Made by a program: the position numbers and the translations under genes. From Singulisphaera sp. GP187 (lineage in GTDB: Bacteria > Planctomycetota > Phycisphaerae > Phycisphaerales > SM1A02): a stretch of DNA of 20,755 nucleotides. Positions 1 through 7,275 of the stretch are shown here, piece after piece (within the stretch, counting starts at the first letter, position 1; each line of letters starts with the position of its first letter). The notes below the pieces were generated by a model. It saw only the letters and a program-made list of their open reading frames with translations, was not told the origin of the DNA and ran no database searches. The stretch is taken from contig CAMDEL010000007.1 in the NCBI GenBank assembly GCA_945896765.1, positions 1 to 20,755 of the forward strand. The letters run 5' to 3'.

Positions 1-1330
1 GAATTTGAGTCTGCAATACATATCCGTCAGGAAACAGAAACGGTATTGCCGCAAGAAGCGCGACGGGCGCAGTCGCACTGCGCATCAACCAAGTGGTCGC
101 ATCCGCAGCACGCCAACTCCAGCGATCAATTTCCGCCCAAAGCAGAAACACGAAGGCGATCACAATCCAGTGCAGAGTTGGACTTGTAGTCCAGATCACA
201 GGTACGCCCATCCAATCAGTCCCAGTAAAAATTGCGGCGATCGCGCCCAGCGCCAGCACACGCAATATCCATCGGCCGATACGACGAACGATGAGAGGCT
301 CCATGATCAATCGTTCGTGGGCACTGACCAAACCAATCGTCACCAGAACAGCAATCGGCACAAAGAGTGGCGCAATATATGAAGGCATTTTGCCTAGGCT
401 TATCGAAAGTAAAACAAGTGGCGCGATGATCCATGCGATTGCGAAGCGCATGCCACTGCGCATGCTGGCTCCCTTCGCCAGAAACAACCCGCGAATCGCG
501 CGCGACCATGTCAGCGTCCACATCACGCCACCAACTGGCAGCAACACGATCAAGAACCACCAAGGCTCACCGTGTTGATTCGAATCCGGATTCGCAAATC
601 GTCGGAAGTGTTCGACGACAATAAAATATTCCCAGAAGCGTGGCTCGGATCGGTGCAGCAAAATTGCAATTGGCGCGACGATCAGTGCAGCGGCGGCAAG
701 TGGAATCCACGGGAGTCGCAGCATGTCCCACCATCTACGCTCCCATGCAAGAAATGCGAGCGCTGTAACGGCGGGAATCGCAAATCCAAGAAGTCCCTTC
801 GTCAAGAATGCGAATCCAGATGCTGCGCCAGCAAGCGCAAGCCATCCAATTCGCTTTCGGCCGATTGATGTGCATGCGGCATAAAAAGAAACCATGCAAA
901 GTGAAATCCATGCGCTAAACATCGAATCAAGATTTGCCACCGATCCCATGATCATTGGACCAATCGTCGTCGCTTGAACGATGAATGCAAGTGGTCCCAT
1001 CGCGCGGCGGCCCGTGATGCGCACCGCGATCAACCACGCAGCGAGTGCGGAGAGTCCCGCTGCGATTGCACTTGGCAGCCGAATTGCGAATGCGTTTTCG
1101 CCAAAGACTTGAATGCTGGCGGCGATCATCCAATATCCCATCGGAGGTTTTTCGTAATAATGAAATCCCGCCATGCGCAGAGCAAACCATTCCCCGCTCT
1201 CGACCATTTCTGCTGCGATGATTCCATAACGCGGTTCGTCAGGTTGAACCATTGGACGCACCCCAAGCACAAAGACACTCACGATCAGAAAGACCACAAC
1301 AGACCAGATTGCTTGGCGTTTCAGTGACAT
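1..1330 (-). CDS. arnT: ArnT-like lipid A 4-amino-4-deoxy-L-arabinose transferase (3' end off the window)
   Basis: Integral inner-membrane glycosyltransferase that would move L-Ara4N from undecaprenyl phosphate to lipid A at the periplasmic face. Reading the minus strand from the ATG at 1330 gives an uninterrupted frame of 443 codons to the window edge. ArnT of E. coli is about 550 residues, so the C-terminal part is missing here. After a first membrane helix (about residues 8-26) comes the PMT/ArnT loop: Asp31-Glu32-Pro-Arg-Tyr, then Tyr-Tyr-Glu60-Lys61-Pro-Pro followed by GYW. This is the conserved acidic and EKP pattern of the family. Many hydrophobic segments follow. The start lies 14 bp after the arnD stop, with AGGA-containing sequence overlapping that stop. 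It is the last visible gene of the arnBCADT order; arnE/arnF, if present, would lie beyond the edge. Identification is by family motifs plus operon context. Confidence 0.9.
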   Translation of the reverse strand, partial: MSLKRQAIWSVVVFLIVSVFVLGVRPMVQPDEPRYGIIAAEMVESGEWFALRMAGFHYYEKPPMGYWMIAASIQVFGENAFAIRLPSAIAAGLSALAAWLIAVRITGRRAMGPLAFIVQATTIGPMIMGSVANLDSMFSAWISLCMVSFYAACTSIGRKRIGWLALAGAASGFAFLTKGLLGFAIPAVTALAFLAWERRWWDMLRLPWIPLAAAALIVAPIAILLHRSEPRFWEYFIVVEHFRRFANPDSNQHGEPWWFLIVLLPVGGVMWTLTWSRAIRGLFLAKGASMRSGMRFAIAWIIAPLVLLSISLGKMPSYIAPLFVPIAVLVTIGLVSAHERLIMEPLIVRRIGRWILRVLALGAIAAIFTGTDWMGVPVIWTTSPTLHWIVIAFVFLLWAEIDRWSWRAADATTWLMRSATAPVALLAAIPFLFPDGYVLQTQI

Positions 1331-1344
1331 TGCAGGTGTTGATC

Positions 1345-2253
1345 CTAACGGCGAAGTGAATCGCTCACGCACAACCATCCATCGCGACCTGCGACTCGCC
1401 CCTTGCTGATTGTTGCGGGTGCGGCGGCAGGTTGTCGGTCGAGCCAATCGCAGAGCGGTTCAAACGTATGCCCCTTGGCAATCGCTTGGTCGAGAAAACG
1501 CTCGAAGAGTTGCGACTTCGATCCACCTTCGCTCTCGGCGTGAATCGTCAAAACATGAGGTTGACCATCATCGATCCGCCGCAGCAGTTCCTGATTCCAC
1601 GCATCATCTGCTCCACTGCCGCGACCAACGCCTTCGTCATACGTTGGCAAGTCAACTGGAACTTGCGGCTGATTGATCGGCACGCCTGCGATACGTGGCA
1701 AAAATGGCGCAGCAACTCCGCGACAATCACTGCGATATCGAAATGACTTTGATGATGGCAGTGACAAGACTCGATCGGTGCAACGCCAACCTGGACACGC
1801 CGCAGTTGTGGGCGTTCGTCCGATGATTGTCGCAAGCGCGTCAGTCGCGCGTGCGATCTGCAAATCTAATTCTGCAACACTGAGCGAATCGATTCCCATC
1901 TGCCACAGGTGATGATCCCACGCATGCACTCCCATCTCATGCCCTTCACGATCTGGCATTCGCAGTGTGTCCGCAAGTCTCGCACTGATGATCGGCCCAG
2001 GCCAAATCGTTCCGCGCAAAATGATGTCCCATCCATACAAATTTGGTGCGCTGGATCGAAGCATTTTGATCGCAAAACTGGGGCGCAGCAAACGCAGAAT
2101 ATGACGGCCCATGTTGTCGGGACCAAGCGTGACATACCACGTTGCACGAATACCGCGCCGCTTCAGAATGCCAAGCAATCGTGGCACTCCATCGCGCGTG
2201 CCGCGAAAGGTGTCCACATCAATACGCAGTCCAATGCTCACCGGTGCAAGCAT
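1345..2253 (-). CDS. arnD: ArnD, 4-deoxy-4-formamido-L-arabinose-phosphoundecaprenol deformylase
   Basis: Polysaccharide-deacetylase-family (NodB-like) enzyme that removes the formyl group from undecaprenyl-phosphate-L-Ara4FN before ArnT uses it. The 302-residue product matches the usual length (about 296 in E. coli). Family blocks run in order: IGLRIDVDTFRGTRDGVPRL near the N-terminus (the Asp pair is the metal-binding site), GPDNMGRH, LYGWDI, HEMGVHAWDHH (metal-binding histidines), SDCRG, and VLTIHAESEGG near the end. I chose the ATG at 2253: it overlaps the arnA stop by one base (TGATG) and puts the first family block right at the N-terminus. An open frame extends 33 codons further upstream, but that part lies inside arnA and has no family match. 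The coupling to arnA suggests co-translation. Confidence 0.95.
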   Translation of the reverse strand: MLAPVSIGLRIDVDTFRGTRDGVPRLLGILKRRGIRATWYVTLGPDNMGRHILRLLRPSFAIKMLRSSAPNLYGWDIILRGTIWPGPIISARLADTLRMPDREGHEMGVHAWDHHLWQMGIDSLSVAELDLQIARATDALATIIGRTPTTAACPGWRCTDRVLSLPSSKSFRYRSDCRGVAAPFLPRIAGVPINQPQVPVDLPTYDEGVGRGSGADDAWNQELLRRIDDGQPHVLTIHAESEGGSKSQLFERFLDQAIAKGHTFEPLCDWLDRQPAAAPATISKGRVAGRDGWLCVSDSLRR

Positions 2254-4286
2254 CAGGCGCGAACAGTCTTGGGAGCCTTCGCAGGTCGCGTCGAAGCGAC
2301 TGCGGAAGGTGGCGTCAAACCATTTTCGCGTGCGTGTTGTTGCAAGAACCAATCAAGAGTGCGCTCAACGCTGACAGCAGTTGGGATCTTTGGCGTCCAC
2401 CCGATGATCGTTTGCGCATTGCGAATGCTTGGACGACGATGTTGGACATCTTCATAACCCGCGCCGTAATAGGCAGAACTTTCGATCTGTTGAAAGCCTG
2501 CGAATGGTGGATAGCACGAACGAAGTGGATGACGGTCAAACGATTCCACGAGCGACTCTGCAAGTTCTTTGATGCTTGCTTCGTTGTCGGGATTTCCAAT
2601 ATTAAAGATGCGACCATCGCAGACTGCATTCTTGTTTTCGATGATTCGGAAAAGACCTTCGATTCCTTCGTCGACATCTGTAAAGCAACGACGCTGCGTC
2701 CCGCCATCGACCAGAAGAATCGGCGTGCCTTCGACCAAATTCAAGATCAATTGCGTGATCGCACGCGAACTTCCGATGCGCGCAGAATCCAGCGAATCCA
2801 AACGCGGACCAATCCAATTGAATGGTCGGAAGAGGCTGAAGCGAAGACCGCGCTGCATTCCATACGCCCAAATGACTCGGTCGAGCAACTGCTTACTTGC
2901 GGAATAAATCCAGCGTTGTCGGTGAATCGGGCCAGTCACCAGCGGGCTTGTCTCTTCATCGAAGAGTTCATCAGTGCACATTCCATAGACCTCGGAGGTG
3001 CTTGGAAAAACAAGACGCTTTCCATATCGAACGCAATCACGAATGACGCGGAGATTTTCTTCGAAGTCCAATTCAAAGACGCGCAGCGGATTGCGCACAT
3101 ATTCAATCGGAGTGGCGATAGCAACAAGTGGCAGAATCACATCGCACTTGCGAACGTGATATTCGACCCAGTCGCGATTGATGGAAATATCTCCTTCAAC
3201 GAAATGGAATCGTGGATGCTGCATCAGCTCGCCAAGATTTTCGGAATTGAGATCCATTCCATACACCTCGAATCCTTCGTCATTCAAAATTCGTTCAGAA
3301 AGTTGACTGCCGATGAATCCATTCACACCAAGGATGAGCACTGAAGTTCGCTTGCGCTTGCTTGCAGTTGCGCGAGCGCCTAATCGCATGCGCGGCAGCA
3401 GATTCATGTCCTGAGCCAATTGCACGCCAGAACTCCAAACGCCGTCGGGTCCCTGCCCTTCCTGAATTTCGAGTGCGCCTTGACTACACGCGATGACCAG
3501 CGGCGAAGATGAAAGCACTTCACCTGGCTGTCCAGTTCCTTCAACAACGCGCGATCGCCACACCATGATCTTGCGTGTTCCTGCGAAAGTGAATGCGCCT
3601 GGCCACGGATGCGTGACGGCCCGCACGAGATTGCGCAGTTCTTTGGCAGACTTTGTCCAATGCATTTGACCATCCGCGGCGGTGCGCTTGCCCATCACGG
3701 TTGCATTCGATTCATCTTGTGCAGTTCGTGGCGCCTTGCCTGACTTGATCAGCGGAATCACTTCTGCCAAGATCGCAGCGGATTCCTTTGCCATTCGAGC
3801 GGTCAACGAACGCGCGTCATCATCCACTCCGATGGCAACCTTGCGCTGAGCGATAATGTCGCCAGCGTCGGACTTGTCGACCATGTGATGAATCGTGACA
3901 CCCGTTTCAGTTTCGCCATTGACCAAGACCCAGTTGATCGGAGCGCGGCCGCGATACTTTGGCAGCAATGCTGAATGCAAATTGATACATCCTGCGGGAA
4001 AGAGCGCGCGGATCTTGGCGCCGACCATATTTCGATAGTGAAATGACATCAACAATTCAGGCTTCATCGCACGAATGCGTTCAAGCCAAATCGGATGATC
4101 AATCTTTTCTGGAGCATGAACCGGAATTCCATGTTCCGCAGCGATGCGTGCAACATTTGCGTACCAACCACCTTCGGCTGGATCATCACGATGCGTGAAT
4201 ACGGCGACAACATTCAAACCGCTGCGGATTGCCTCTTGCAAAGATGCGGCGCCAATTTCGTGATAAGCAAGAACAACAGTTCGCAT
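2253..4286 (-). CDS. arnA: ArnA, bifunctional UDP-L-Ara4N formyltransferase / UDP-glucuronate decarboxylase
   Basis: Cytoplasmic two-domain enzyme. The C-terminal half oxidatively decarboxylates UDP-glucuronate to UDP-4-keto-pentose. The N-terminal half formylates UDP-L-Ara4N using 10-formyl-THF. The product is 677 residues (660 in E. coli). Formyltransferase catalytic residues are at the same numbers as in E. coli: Asn102, His104 (in NLHSALLPKYRGRAP) and Asp140. The dehydrogenase domain starts near residue 315 with the NAD-binding GVNGFIGS. It carries STSEVYGM with Glu432, YSASK with its Tyr/Lys pair, and the HRRPSIRNA block with Arg617, equivalent to E. coli E434 and R619. The start at 4286 has a strong AAAGGAG six bases upstream; the 43-codon upstream extension of the frame lacks homology. 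It lies 16 bp after arnC and overlaps arnD by 1 bp. The tail after about residue 655 is Ala/Pro-rich and unlike E. coli. Confidence 0.97.
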   Translation of the reverse strand: MRTVVLAYHEIGAASLQEAIRSGLNVVAVFTHRDDPAEGGWYANVARIAAEHGIPVHAPEKIDHPIWLERIRAMKPELLMSFHYRNMVGAKIRALFPAGCINLHSALLPKYRGRAPINWVLVNGETETGVTIHHMVDKSDAGDIIAQRKVAIGVDDDARSLTARMAKESAAILAEVIPLIKSGKAPRTAQDESNATVMGKRTAADGQMHWTKSAKELRNLVRAVTHPWPGAFTFAGTRKIMVWRSRVVEGTGQPGEVLSSSPLVIACSQGALEIQEGQGPDGVWSSGVQLAQDMNLLPRMRLGARATASKRKRTSVLILGVNGFIGSQLSERILNDEGFEVYGMDLNSENLGELMQHPRFHFVEGDISINRDWVEYHVRKCDVILPLVAIATPIEYVRNPLRVFELDFEENLRVIRDCVRYGKRLVFPSTSEVYGMCTDELFDEETSPLVTGPIHRQRWIYSASKQLLDRVIWAYGMQRGLRFSLFRPFNWIGPRLDSLDSARIGSSRAITQLILNLVEGTPILLVDGGTQRRCFTDVDEGIEGLFRIIENKNAVCDGRIFNIGNPDNEASIKELAESLVESFDRHPLRSCYPPFAGFQQIESSAYYGAGYEDVQHRRPSIRNAQTIIGWTPKIPTAVSVERTLDWFLQQHARENGLTPPSAVASTRPAKAPKTVRA

Positions 4287-4292
4287 TGAAAA

Positions 4293-4299
4293 CTCCTTT
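4293..4299 (-). promoter_or_regulatory. Shine-Dalgarno site of arnA
   Basis: The minus strand reads AAAGGAG six bases before the arnA ATG at 4286, the best ribosome binding site in the arn operon. It decides the arnA start against the longer open frame that runs back into arnC. Confidence 0.75.
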
Positions 4300-4302
4300 A
4301 TT

Positions 4303-5313
4303 TCAACTCTCGCGCGCAACGTGCGCCATTGCAACTTTGGCCGATTGACATTCGCCAAGCGTTTCGCCAACAACCCGATCAACGATATATCTCGGACGCT
4401 CGCGCACATCGGCATGAATTCGCCCGATGTATTCGCCCATCAGGCCCAGCGCAATAAATTGCGCGCCAATGAAGAAGAAGACGACTGCAAAAAGCGTGAA
4501 GACCCCATTTTCCGCCCATTCGGTTCCATAGACCAATCTCAAGATCAAAAGCAGCGCGCCGAAACCGATGGAAAGGACGGAGATTCCTGCGCCAATCCAC
4601 GAGAGAATTCGAAGCGGAGCAGTTGTCATGCAGGTCAATAGATCAAACTGCAAATTGATGAGATTCAAGACCGAATATTTGCTTGTGCCACGCGCACGCT
4701 CTGCGTGACCGACTGGAATTTCAGTCACACGTTTCGCAAAGAGATTCGCAAGAACTGGAATGAATGTGTGCCGTTCGCGACAACTCAACATTGCATCAAC
4801 CACGCGCCGTCGATACGCACGAAGCATGCATCCATAGTCACGCAATTTTACGCCGGTCGATTTTCGCACCATCATATTGATGATGCCACTGAATACTTTT
4901 CGAAAGAGCGCGTCTTGGCGATCTTGTCGAATCGAACCAACCACATCGAAGCCTTCGTCAATCTTCGCAACAAGATTTCCGATTTCTTCTGGAGGATTCT
5001 GCAAGTCTGCATCGAGCGTGATCAGGATGTCGCCCTGCGCTGCGCCGAAGCCGCAGAGGATCGCATTGTGCTGACCATAATTTCGATTCAGCAAGAGCGC
5101 TTTGATTTCGCCGGGATTATTGCGCGCAGCTTCCGCAAGCATTTCAGATGATCCATCGCGGCTCCCATCATCGACCAGAATGAGTTCCCATGAACGACCT
5201 GCACGACCAAGCGCGCGGCAGGATTTCAATGTTCGCTCGAGCAATTCAGGAATGTTGTCCTTTTCGTTATAAACCGGAATCACAACTGTGACTGATGTTT
5301 TCTCTGCGCTCAT
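4303..5313 (-). CDS. arnC: ArnC, undecaprenyl-phosphate 4-deoxy-4-formamido-L-arabinose transferase
   Basis: GT2-family, membrane-anchored glycosyltransferase that loads L-Ara4FN from the UDP sugar onto undecaprenyl phosphate at the cytoplasmic face. The product is 336 residues (E. coli 322). Visible blocks: VVIPVYNEKDNI near the N-terminus, VDDGSRDGS at about 47-55, RNYGQHNA, and DADLQNPPEE at 101-110 holding the metal-binding DxD-type motif. Two C-terminal membrane helices lie at about 240-265 and 273-297, followed by GLMGEYIGRI and ERPRYIV, the usual DPM/ArnC-like ending. The ATG at 5313 overlaps the arnB TGA as ATGA, so arnB and arnC are probably translationally coupled. GtrB or other polyprenol-phosphate hexose transferases look similar; the place between arnB and arnA makes ArnC the clear choice. 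Confidence 0.94.
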   Translation of the reverse strand: MSAEKTSVTVVIPVYNEKDNIPELLERTLKSCRALGRAGRSWELILVDDGSRDGSSEMLAEAARNNPGEIKALLLNRNYGQHNAILCGFGAAQGDILITLDADLQNPPEEIGNLVAKIDEGFDVVGSIRQDRQDALFRKVFSGIINMMVRKSTGVKLRDYGCMLRAYRRRVVDAMLSCRERHTFIPVLANLFAKRVTEIPVGHAERARGTSKYSVLNLINLQFDLLTCMTTAPLRILSWIGAGISVLSIGFGALLLILRLVYGTEWAENGVFTLFAVVFFFIGAQFIALGLMGEYIGRIHADVRERPRYIVDRVVGETLGECQSAKVAMAHVARES

Positions 5314-6491
5314 CGGATGCCTCCGCTGACGGTCGCGCGTGCGCCTGCGAGCGTCTCTTTGATTGCATCAATCACATCGTTCGCATCTGCGTCAGTCATA
5401 TCTGGGAAACATGGAATGGTGCAAATTCGCGAGGAATTCCACTCGGTATTTGGAAGTTTACCCATCCACTCTGGCCGATTCTCGCGATACCACTTCTGTC
5501 CGTGTGATGCCAAGAAATGAATTCCGGTGCCGATATTGCGCGCCTTCAATCCATCCATAAAAGTATTGCGATCCATGCCGCAAATTTTTTCATCGACGCG
5601 CACAACAAACAGATGACGCGCATGCCGATGCGACCATGTTGGATCGGTCATCGGCAAGATGCCGTCGACTTCAGCGAGGCGACTTCGATAGAACTGAGTG
5701 ATTGCTTCGCGTCGTTCGATAAACCAATCCAATCGTGGCATCTGACGAACTGCAAGCACCGCGTTCATATCCGCCATGTTCTGTTTATAGCCCGGCTCTT
5801 GCACTTCAGCTTGCGGCGAACGACCTTGTTGGCGGCGATCATTTGCATCGACGGCCAATCCGTGAAAGCGCAGGCGGCGCACGCGAGTGGCAAGGTCTGT
5901 GTCGTTGGTTGTCATCACTCCACCTTCACCTGATGTGATGTTCTTGATTGGATGCAGCGAAAAAATTGCGGGATCTCCGCCGCCAATTTCGCGCCCCTTG
6001 TATTGCGTTCCAATTGCGTGTGCAGCATCTTCCAAAATCGGCACGCCGCGCTTTACACAGAGTGCGCGAATCGCATCGATATCCACTGGAGCGCCGGCAT
6101 AATGCACGGGGATGACCAAGCGCGTTCGCGGGGTGATTGCTGCTTCGATCGCATCTGCGGATGCGAGCAACGTGTTGCGGTCGACATCGACGAAAACATT
6201 TCGCGCGCCGCGCATTTCGACCATATTTGGAGTCGAGACCCAAGTCATGGATGGGCCGATGACTTCGTCGCCAGGACCGATTCCCATTGCCTGCAGAGTG
6301 AGGTGCATCAGAGCGGTGCCGGATGTTGCGGCGATTGCTTCTTTGGCGCCTGTGCGGTCGGCGATCATTTGTTCCAGTTCGGTGACACGCGGACCGGTTG
6401 TGATCCATCCGCTGCGCAGAACATCACCAATTGCGGCGATGTCTTCTTCGGAAATTGATGGGCGGCAGAATGGCAGAAAGGTCGATCGCAT
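5310..6491 (-). CDS. arnB: ArnB, UDP-4-amino-4-deoxy-L-arabinose aminotransferase
   Basis: PLP-dependent DegT/DnrJ/EryC1-family aminotransferase that converts UDP-4-keto-pentose (the ArnA product) to UDP-L-Ara4N. The 393-residue product aligns over its whole length with E. coli ArnB (about 380): FLPFCRPSI and SGWITTGP at the start, SMTWVSTPNM, VDVDRNTL, IPVHYAGAPVDIDAIR, EDAAHAIGTQYKGR, then FSLHPIKNIT with the PLP lysine at about Lys183, and LPNTEWNS and FPDMTDADA near the end. I chose the ATG at 6491; the frame stays open upstream into the tRNA, but that part reads only through the repeat region. No good Shine-Dalgarno precedes it, and a TATAGT box sits 9 bases before the start. First gene of the visible arn operon. 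Confidence 0.96.
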   Translation of the reverse strand: MRSTFLPFCRPSISEEDIAAIGDVLRSGWITTGPRVTELEQMIADRTGAKEAIAATSGTALMHLTLQAMGIGPGDEVIGPSMTWVSTPNMVEMRGARNVFVDVDRNTLLASADAIEAAITPRTRLVIPVHYAGAPVDIDAIRALCVKRGVPILEDAAHAIGTQYKGREIGGGDPAIFSLHPIKNITSGEGGVMTTNDTDLATRVRRLRFHGLAVDANDRRQQGRSPQAEVQEPGYKQNMADMNAVLAVRQMPRLDWFIERREAITQFYRSRLAEVDGILPMTDPTWSHRHARHLFVVRVDEKICGMDRNTFMDGLKARNIGTGIHFLASHGQKWYRENRPEWMGKLPNTEWNSSRICTIPCFPDMTDADANDVIDAIKETLAGARATVSGGIR

Positions 6492-6500
6492 CAGATAGAC

Positions 6501-6530
6501 ACTATAGACGGAAATGACTGAAATTCTAAA
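6501..6530 (-). promoter_or_regulatory. Candidate arn operon promoter
   Basis: On the minus strand TATAGT (6501-6506) is preceded, after 18 bases, by TTTAGA (6525-6530). These are weak-to-fair sigma70-type -10 and -35 boxes. The -10 ends 9 bases before the arnB ATG, so a transcript from it would have almost no leader. Called on position and similarity only. Confidence 0.35.
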
Positions 6531-6588
6531 TGAACGCGGGCGAGCCAGAGCGGGCGGCGCAAGCTTGCTTGCAGCCGAACGCGATTGG

Positions 6589-6636
6589 CGAGAACGCAGG
6601 CGAGAACGCAGGCGAGAACGCAGGCGAGAACGCGGG
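6589..6636. repeat. 12-bp tandem repeat, four units
   Basis: Units CGAGAACGCAGG lie at 6589-6600, 6601-6612 and 6613-6624. A fourth with one change (CGAGAACGCGGG) is at 6625-6636. Related GAGAACGC copies recur at 6687-6698 and 6810-6833, attached to the 62-bp repeats. Confidence 0.9.
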
Positions 6637-6698
6637 CGAGCCGCGAGTTCGACGGGCGCACTCGGTGCGCACCGGAGAACGAGTGGTGAGAACGCAGG
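6637..6698. repeat. 62-bp direct repeat, copy 1
   Basis: Identical over 62 bases to 6760-6821; the two copies are 123 bp apart start to start. Inside is the hairpin GCGCAC-TCG-GTGCGC, a 6-bp stem with a 3-base loop. The copy ends with GAGAACGCAGG, the core of the 12-bp unit. Confidence 0.92.
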
Positions 6699-6708
6699 AT
6701 TTGATGAC

Positions 6709-6725
6709 TCAGCGCGCAGCGCTGA
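6709..6725. repeat. Inverted repeat with 3-base loop
   Basis: TCAGCGC-GCA-GCGCTGA is a perfect 7-bp stem with a 3-base loop, located between the two 62-bp copies. Confidence 0.7.
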
Positions 6726-6759
6726 GGCACCATAGCGCGCGCGGGCGAGCCTAAGCGGA

Positions 6760-6821
6760 CGAGCCGCGAGTTCGACGGGCGCACTCGGTGCGCACCGGAG
6801 AACGAGTGGTGAGAACGCAGG
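6760..6821. repeat. 62-bp direct repeat, copy 2
   Basis: Perfect second copy of 6637-6698, followed by one more degenerate 12-bp unit (6822-6833). The lack of any mismatch implies a recent duplication or active homogenisation. Confidence 0.92.
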
Positions 6822-6832
6822 CGAGAACGCAA

Positions 6833-6853
6833 CACGTCGGCGAAGCCGACGTG
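6833..6853. repeat. Inverted repeat with GAA loop
   Basis: CACGTCGGC-GAA-GCCGACGTG is a perfect 9-bp stem closed by three bases. It is the same architecture as the other small hairpins of this cluster. Confidence 0.75.
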
Positions 6854-6875
6854 AGCAGACCGACCCCGTAGCGCG

Positions 6876-6905
6876 GAATCGGAAGGCGCTCGGGCCTTCC
6901 GATTC
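6876..6905 (-). terminator. Strong hairpin just downstream of tRNA-Pro
   Basis: Perfect 12-bp stem (6876-6887 with 6894-6905) and a 6-base loop, 11 bases beyond the 3' end of tRNA-Pro on the minus strand. It could end the tRNA transcript, but no T-tract follows, so a classical intrinsic terminator is not proved. It may equally be the last member of the hairpin cluster. Confidence 0.45.
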
Positions 6906-6916
6906 GAAGCGAGGAG

Positions 6917-6990
6917 TCGGGCTGGCGGGATTTGAACCCACGACCTTTTGACCCCCAGTCAAACGCGCTACCAAGCTGCGCTACAACCCG
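6917..6990 (-). tRNA. tRNA-Pro (anticodon GGG)
   Basis: The minus strand folds as a complete cloverleaf. The 7-bp acceptor stem pairs CGGGTTG with CAGCCCG (one G-T pair). The D arm is GCGC-AGCTTGGTA-GCGC. The anticodon stem TTTGA/TCAAA carries loop CTGGGGG, giving GGG at 6954-6956. The T arm is GTGGG-TTCAAAT-CCCGC. The discriminator base is A (6917), and CCA is not encoded. A TACACT box at 7010-7015 upstream is a possible -10. Confidence 0.95.
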
Positions 6991-7049
6991 ATGCGATGCA
7001 AGATCGGTGAGTGTAGCGATCCTCACTCCCACGCGCATACCATCGAGCA

Positions 7050-7241
7050 GTGGGATCCCTCTTCGATCAACTCGTCACTCACACGCAGAAAAACTGGAAT
7101 GCGCGTTGCCTCACCTGTGGGTTGCGATTCCCCTATCCAGGGATTCGTATCGGCGCCGCGGGTCGCCCCTGCAAGGTGCGGCGCTGCCCGCGCTGTGAGC
7201 GACTGCGCTGCTGTCGCATCGAACCGAAATCAGTCGCGTAA
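7050..7241 (+). CDS. Possible small zinc-ribbon protein, unrecognised
   Basis: A 63-residue frame between the two tRNA genes, starting at GTG 7050, the first start after an in-frame stop at 7014. The product carries two spaced cysteine pairs, Cys20-Leu-Thr-Cys23-Gly and Cys46-Pro-Arg-Cys49, typical of a four-cysteine zinc ribbon, with additional cysteines at 41, 54 and 55. The stretch FPYPGIRIGAAG lies between them and the tail is basic. The CxxCG...CPxC pattern makes chance unlikely for such a short frame, but the ribosome binding site is weak and the start is GTG. No function can be assigned; structural zinc or nucleic-acid binding is only a guess from the motif. It faces truB, with tRNA-Ser antisense in between. 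Confidence 0.5.
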   Translation: MGSLFDQLVTHTQKNWNARCLTCGLRFPYPGIRIGAAGRPCKVRRCPRCERLRCCRIEPKSVA

Positions 7242-7275
7242 AACCGCACCGCGCACGACACACGAATCACCTGAA

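Larger units (their letters stand above)
6531..6916. repeat. Gene-free hairpin and repeat cluster between arnB and tRNA-Pro
   Basis: No convincing gene is present. Open frames here are repetitive (Arg/Ser/Leu- or Gly/Glu/Asn/Ala-type repeats) and are products of the DNA repeat. The stretch holds four 12-bp tandem units (6589-6636), a 62-bp perfect direct duplication (6637-6698 and 6760-6821) and a run of compact inverted repeats, several with 3-base loops. The latter lie at 6559-6572, within each 62-bp copy, and at 6709-6725, 6833-6853 and 6876-6905. Composition is visibly more GC-rich than the arn genes. It resembles a small dispersed palindromic repeat element; I cannot assign it to a named family. 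Confidence 0.7.

Noticed and set aside
2142..3344. 400-residue open frame on the plus strand
   Set aside because: It lies antisense to arnA and arnD, has no recognisable domains, and its composition is what the complement of a biased coding strand gives. The minus-strand genes match their families throughout.
6589..6821. CRISPR array
   Set aside because: Units are 12 bp without spacers, and the 62-bp copies number only two with unlike spacing. No cas genes are near.
6492..6974. N-terminal extension of arnB through the repeat region into tRNA-Pro
   Set aside because: The extra residues are Arg/Ser/Leu repeats from the 12-bp and 62-bp DNA repeats and part of a tRNA. The family alignment begins at the ATG at 6491.
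1..6990. Genomic island carrying arn inserted at tRNA-Pro
   Set aside because: I found no integrase and no second copy of the tRNA 3' end in the window, and composition is continuous. An ancient insertion with an outer junction beyond the left edge cannot be excluded.
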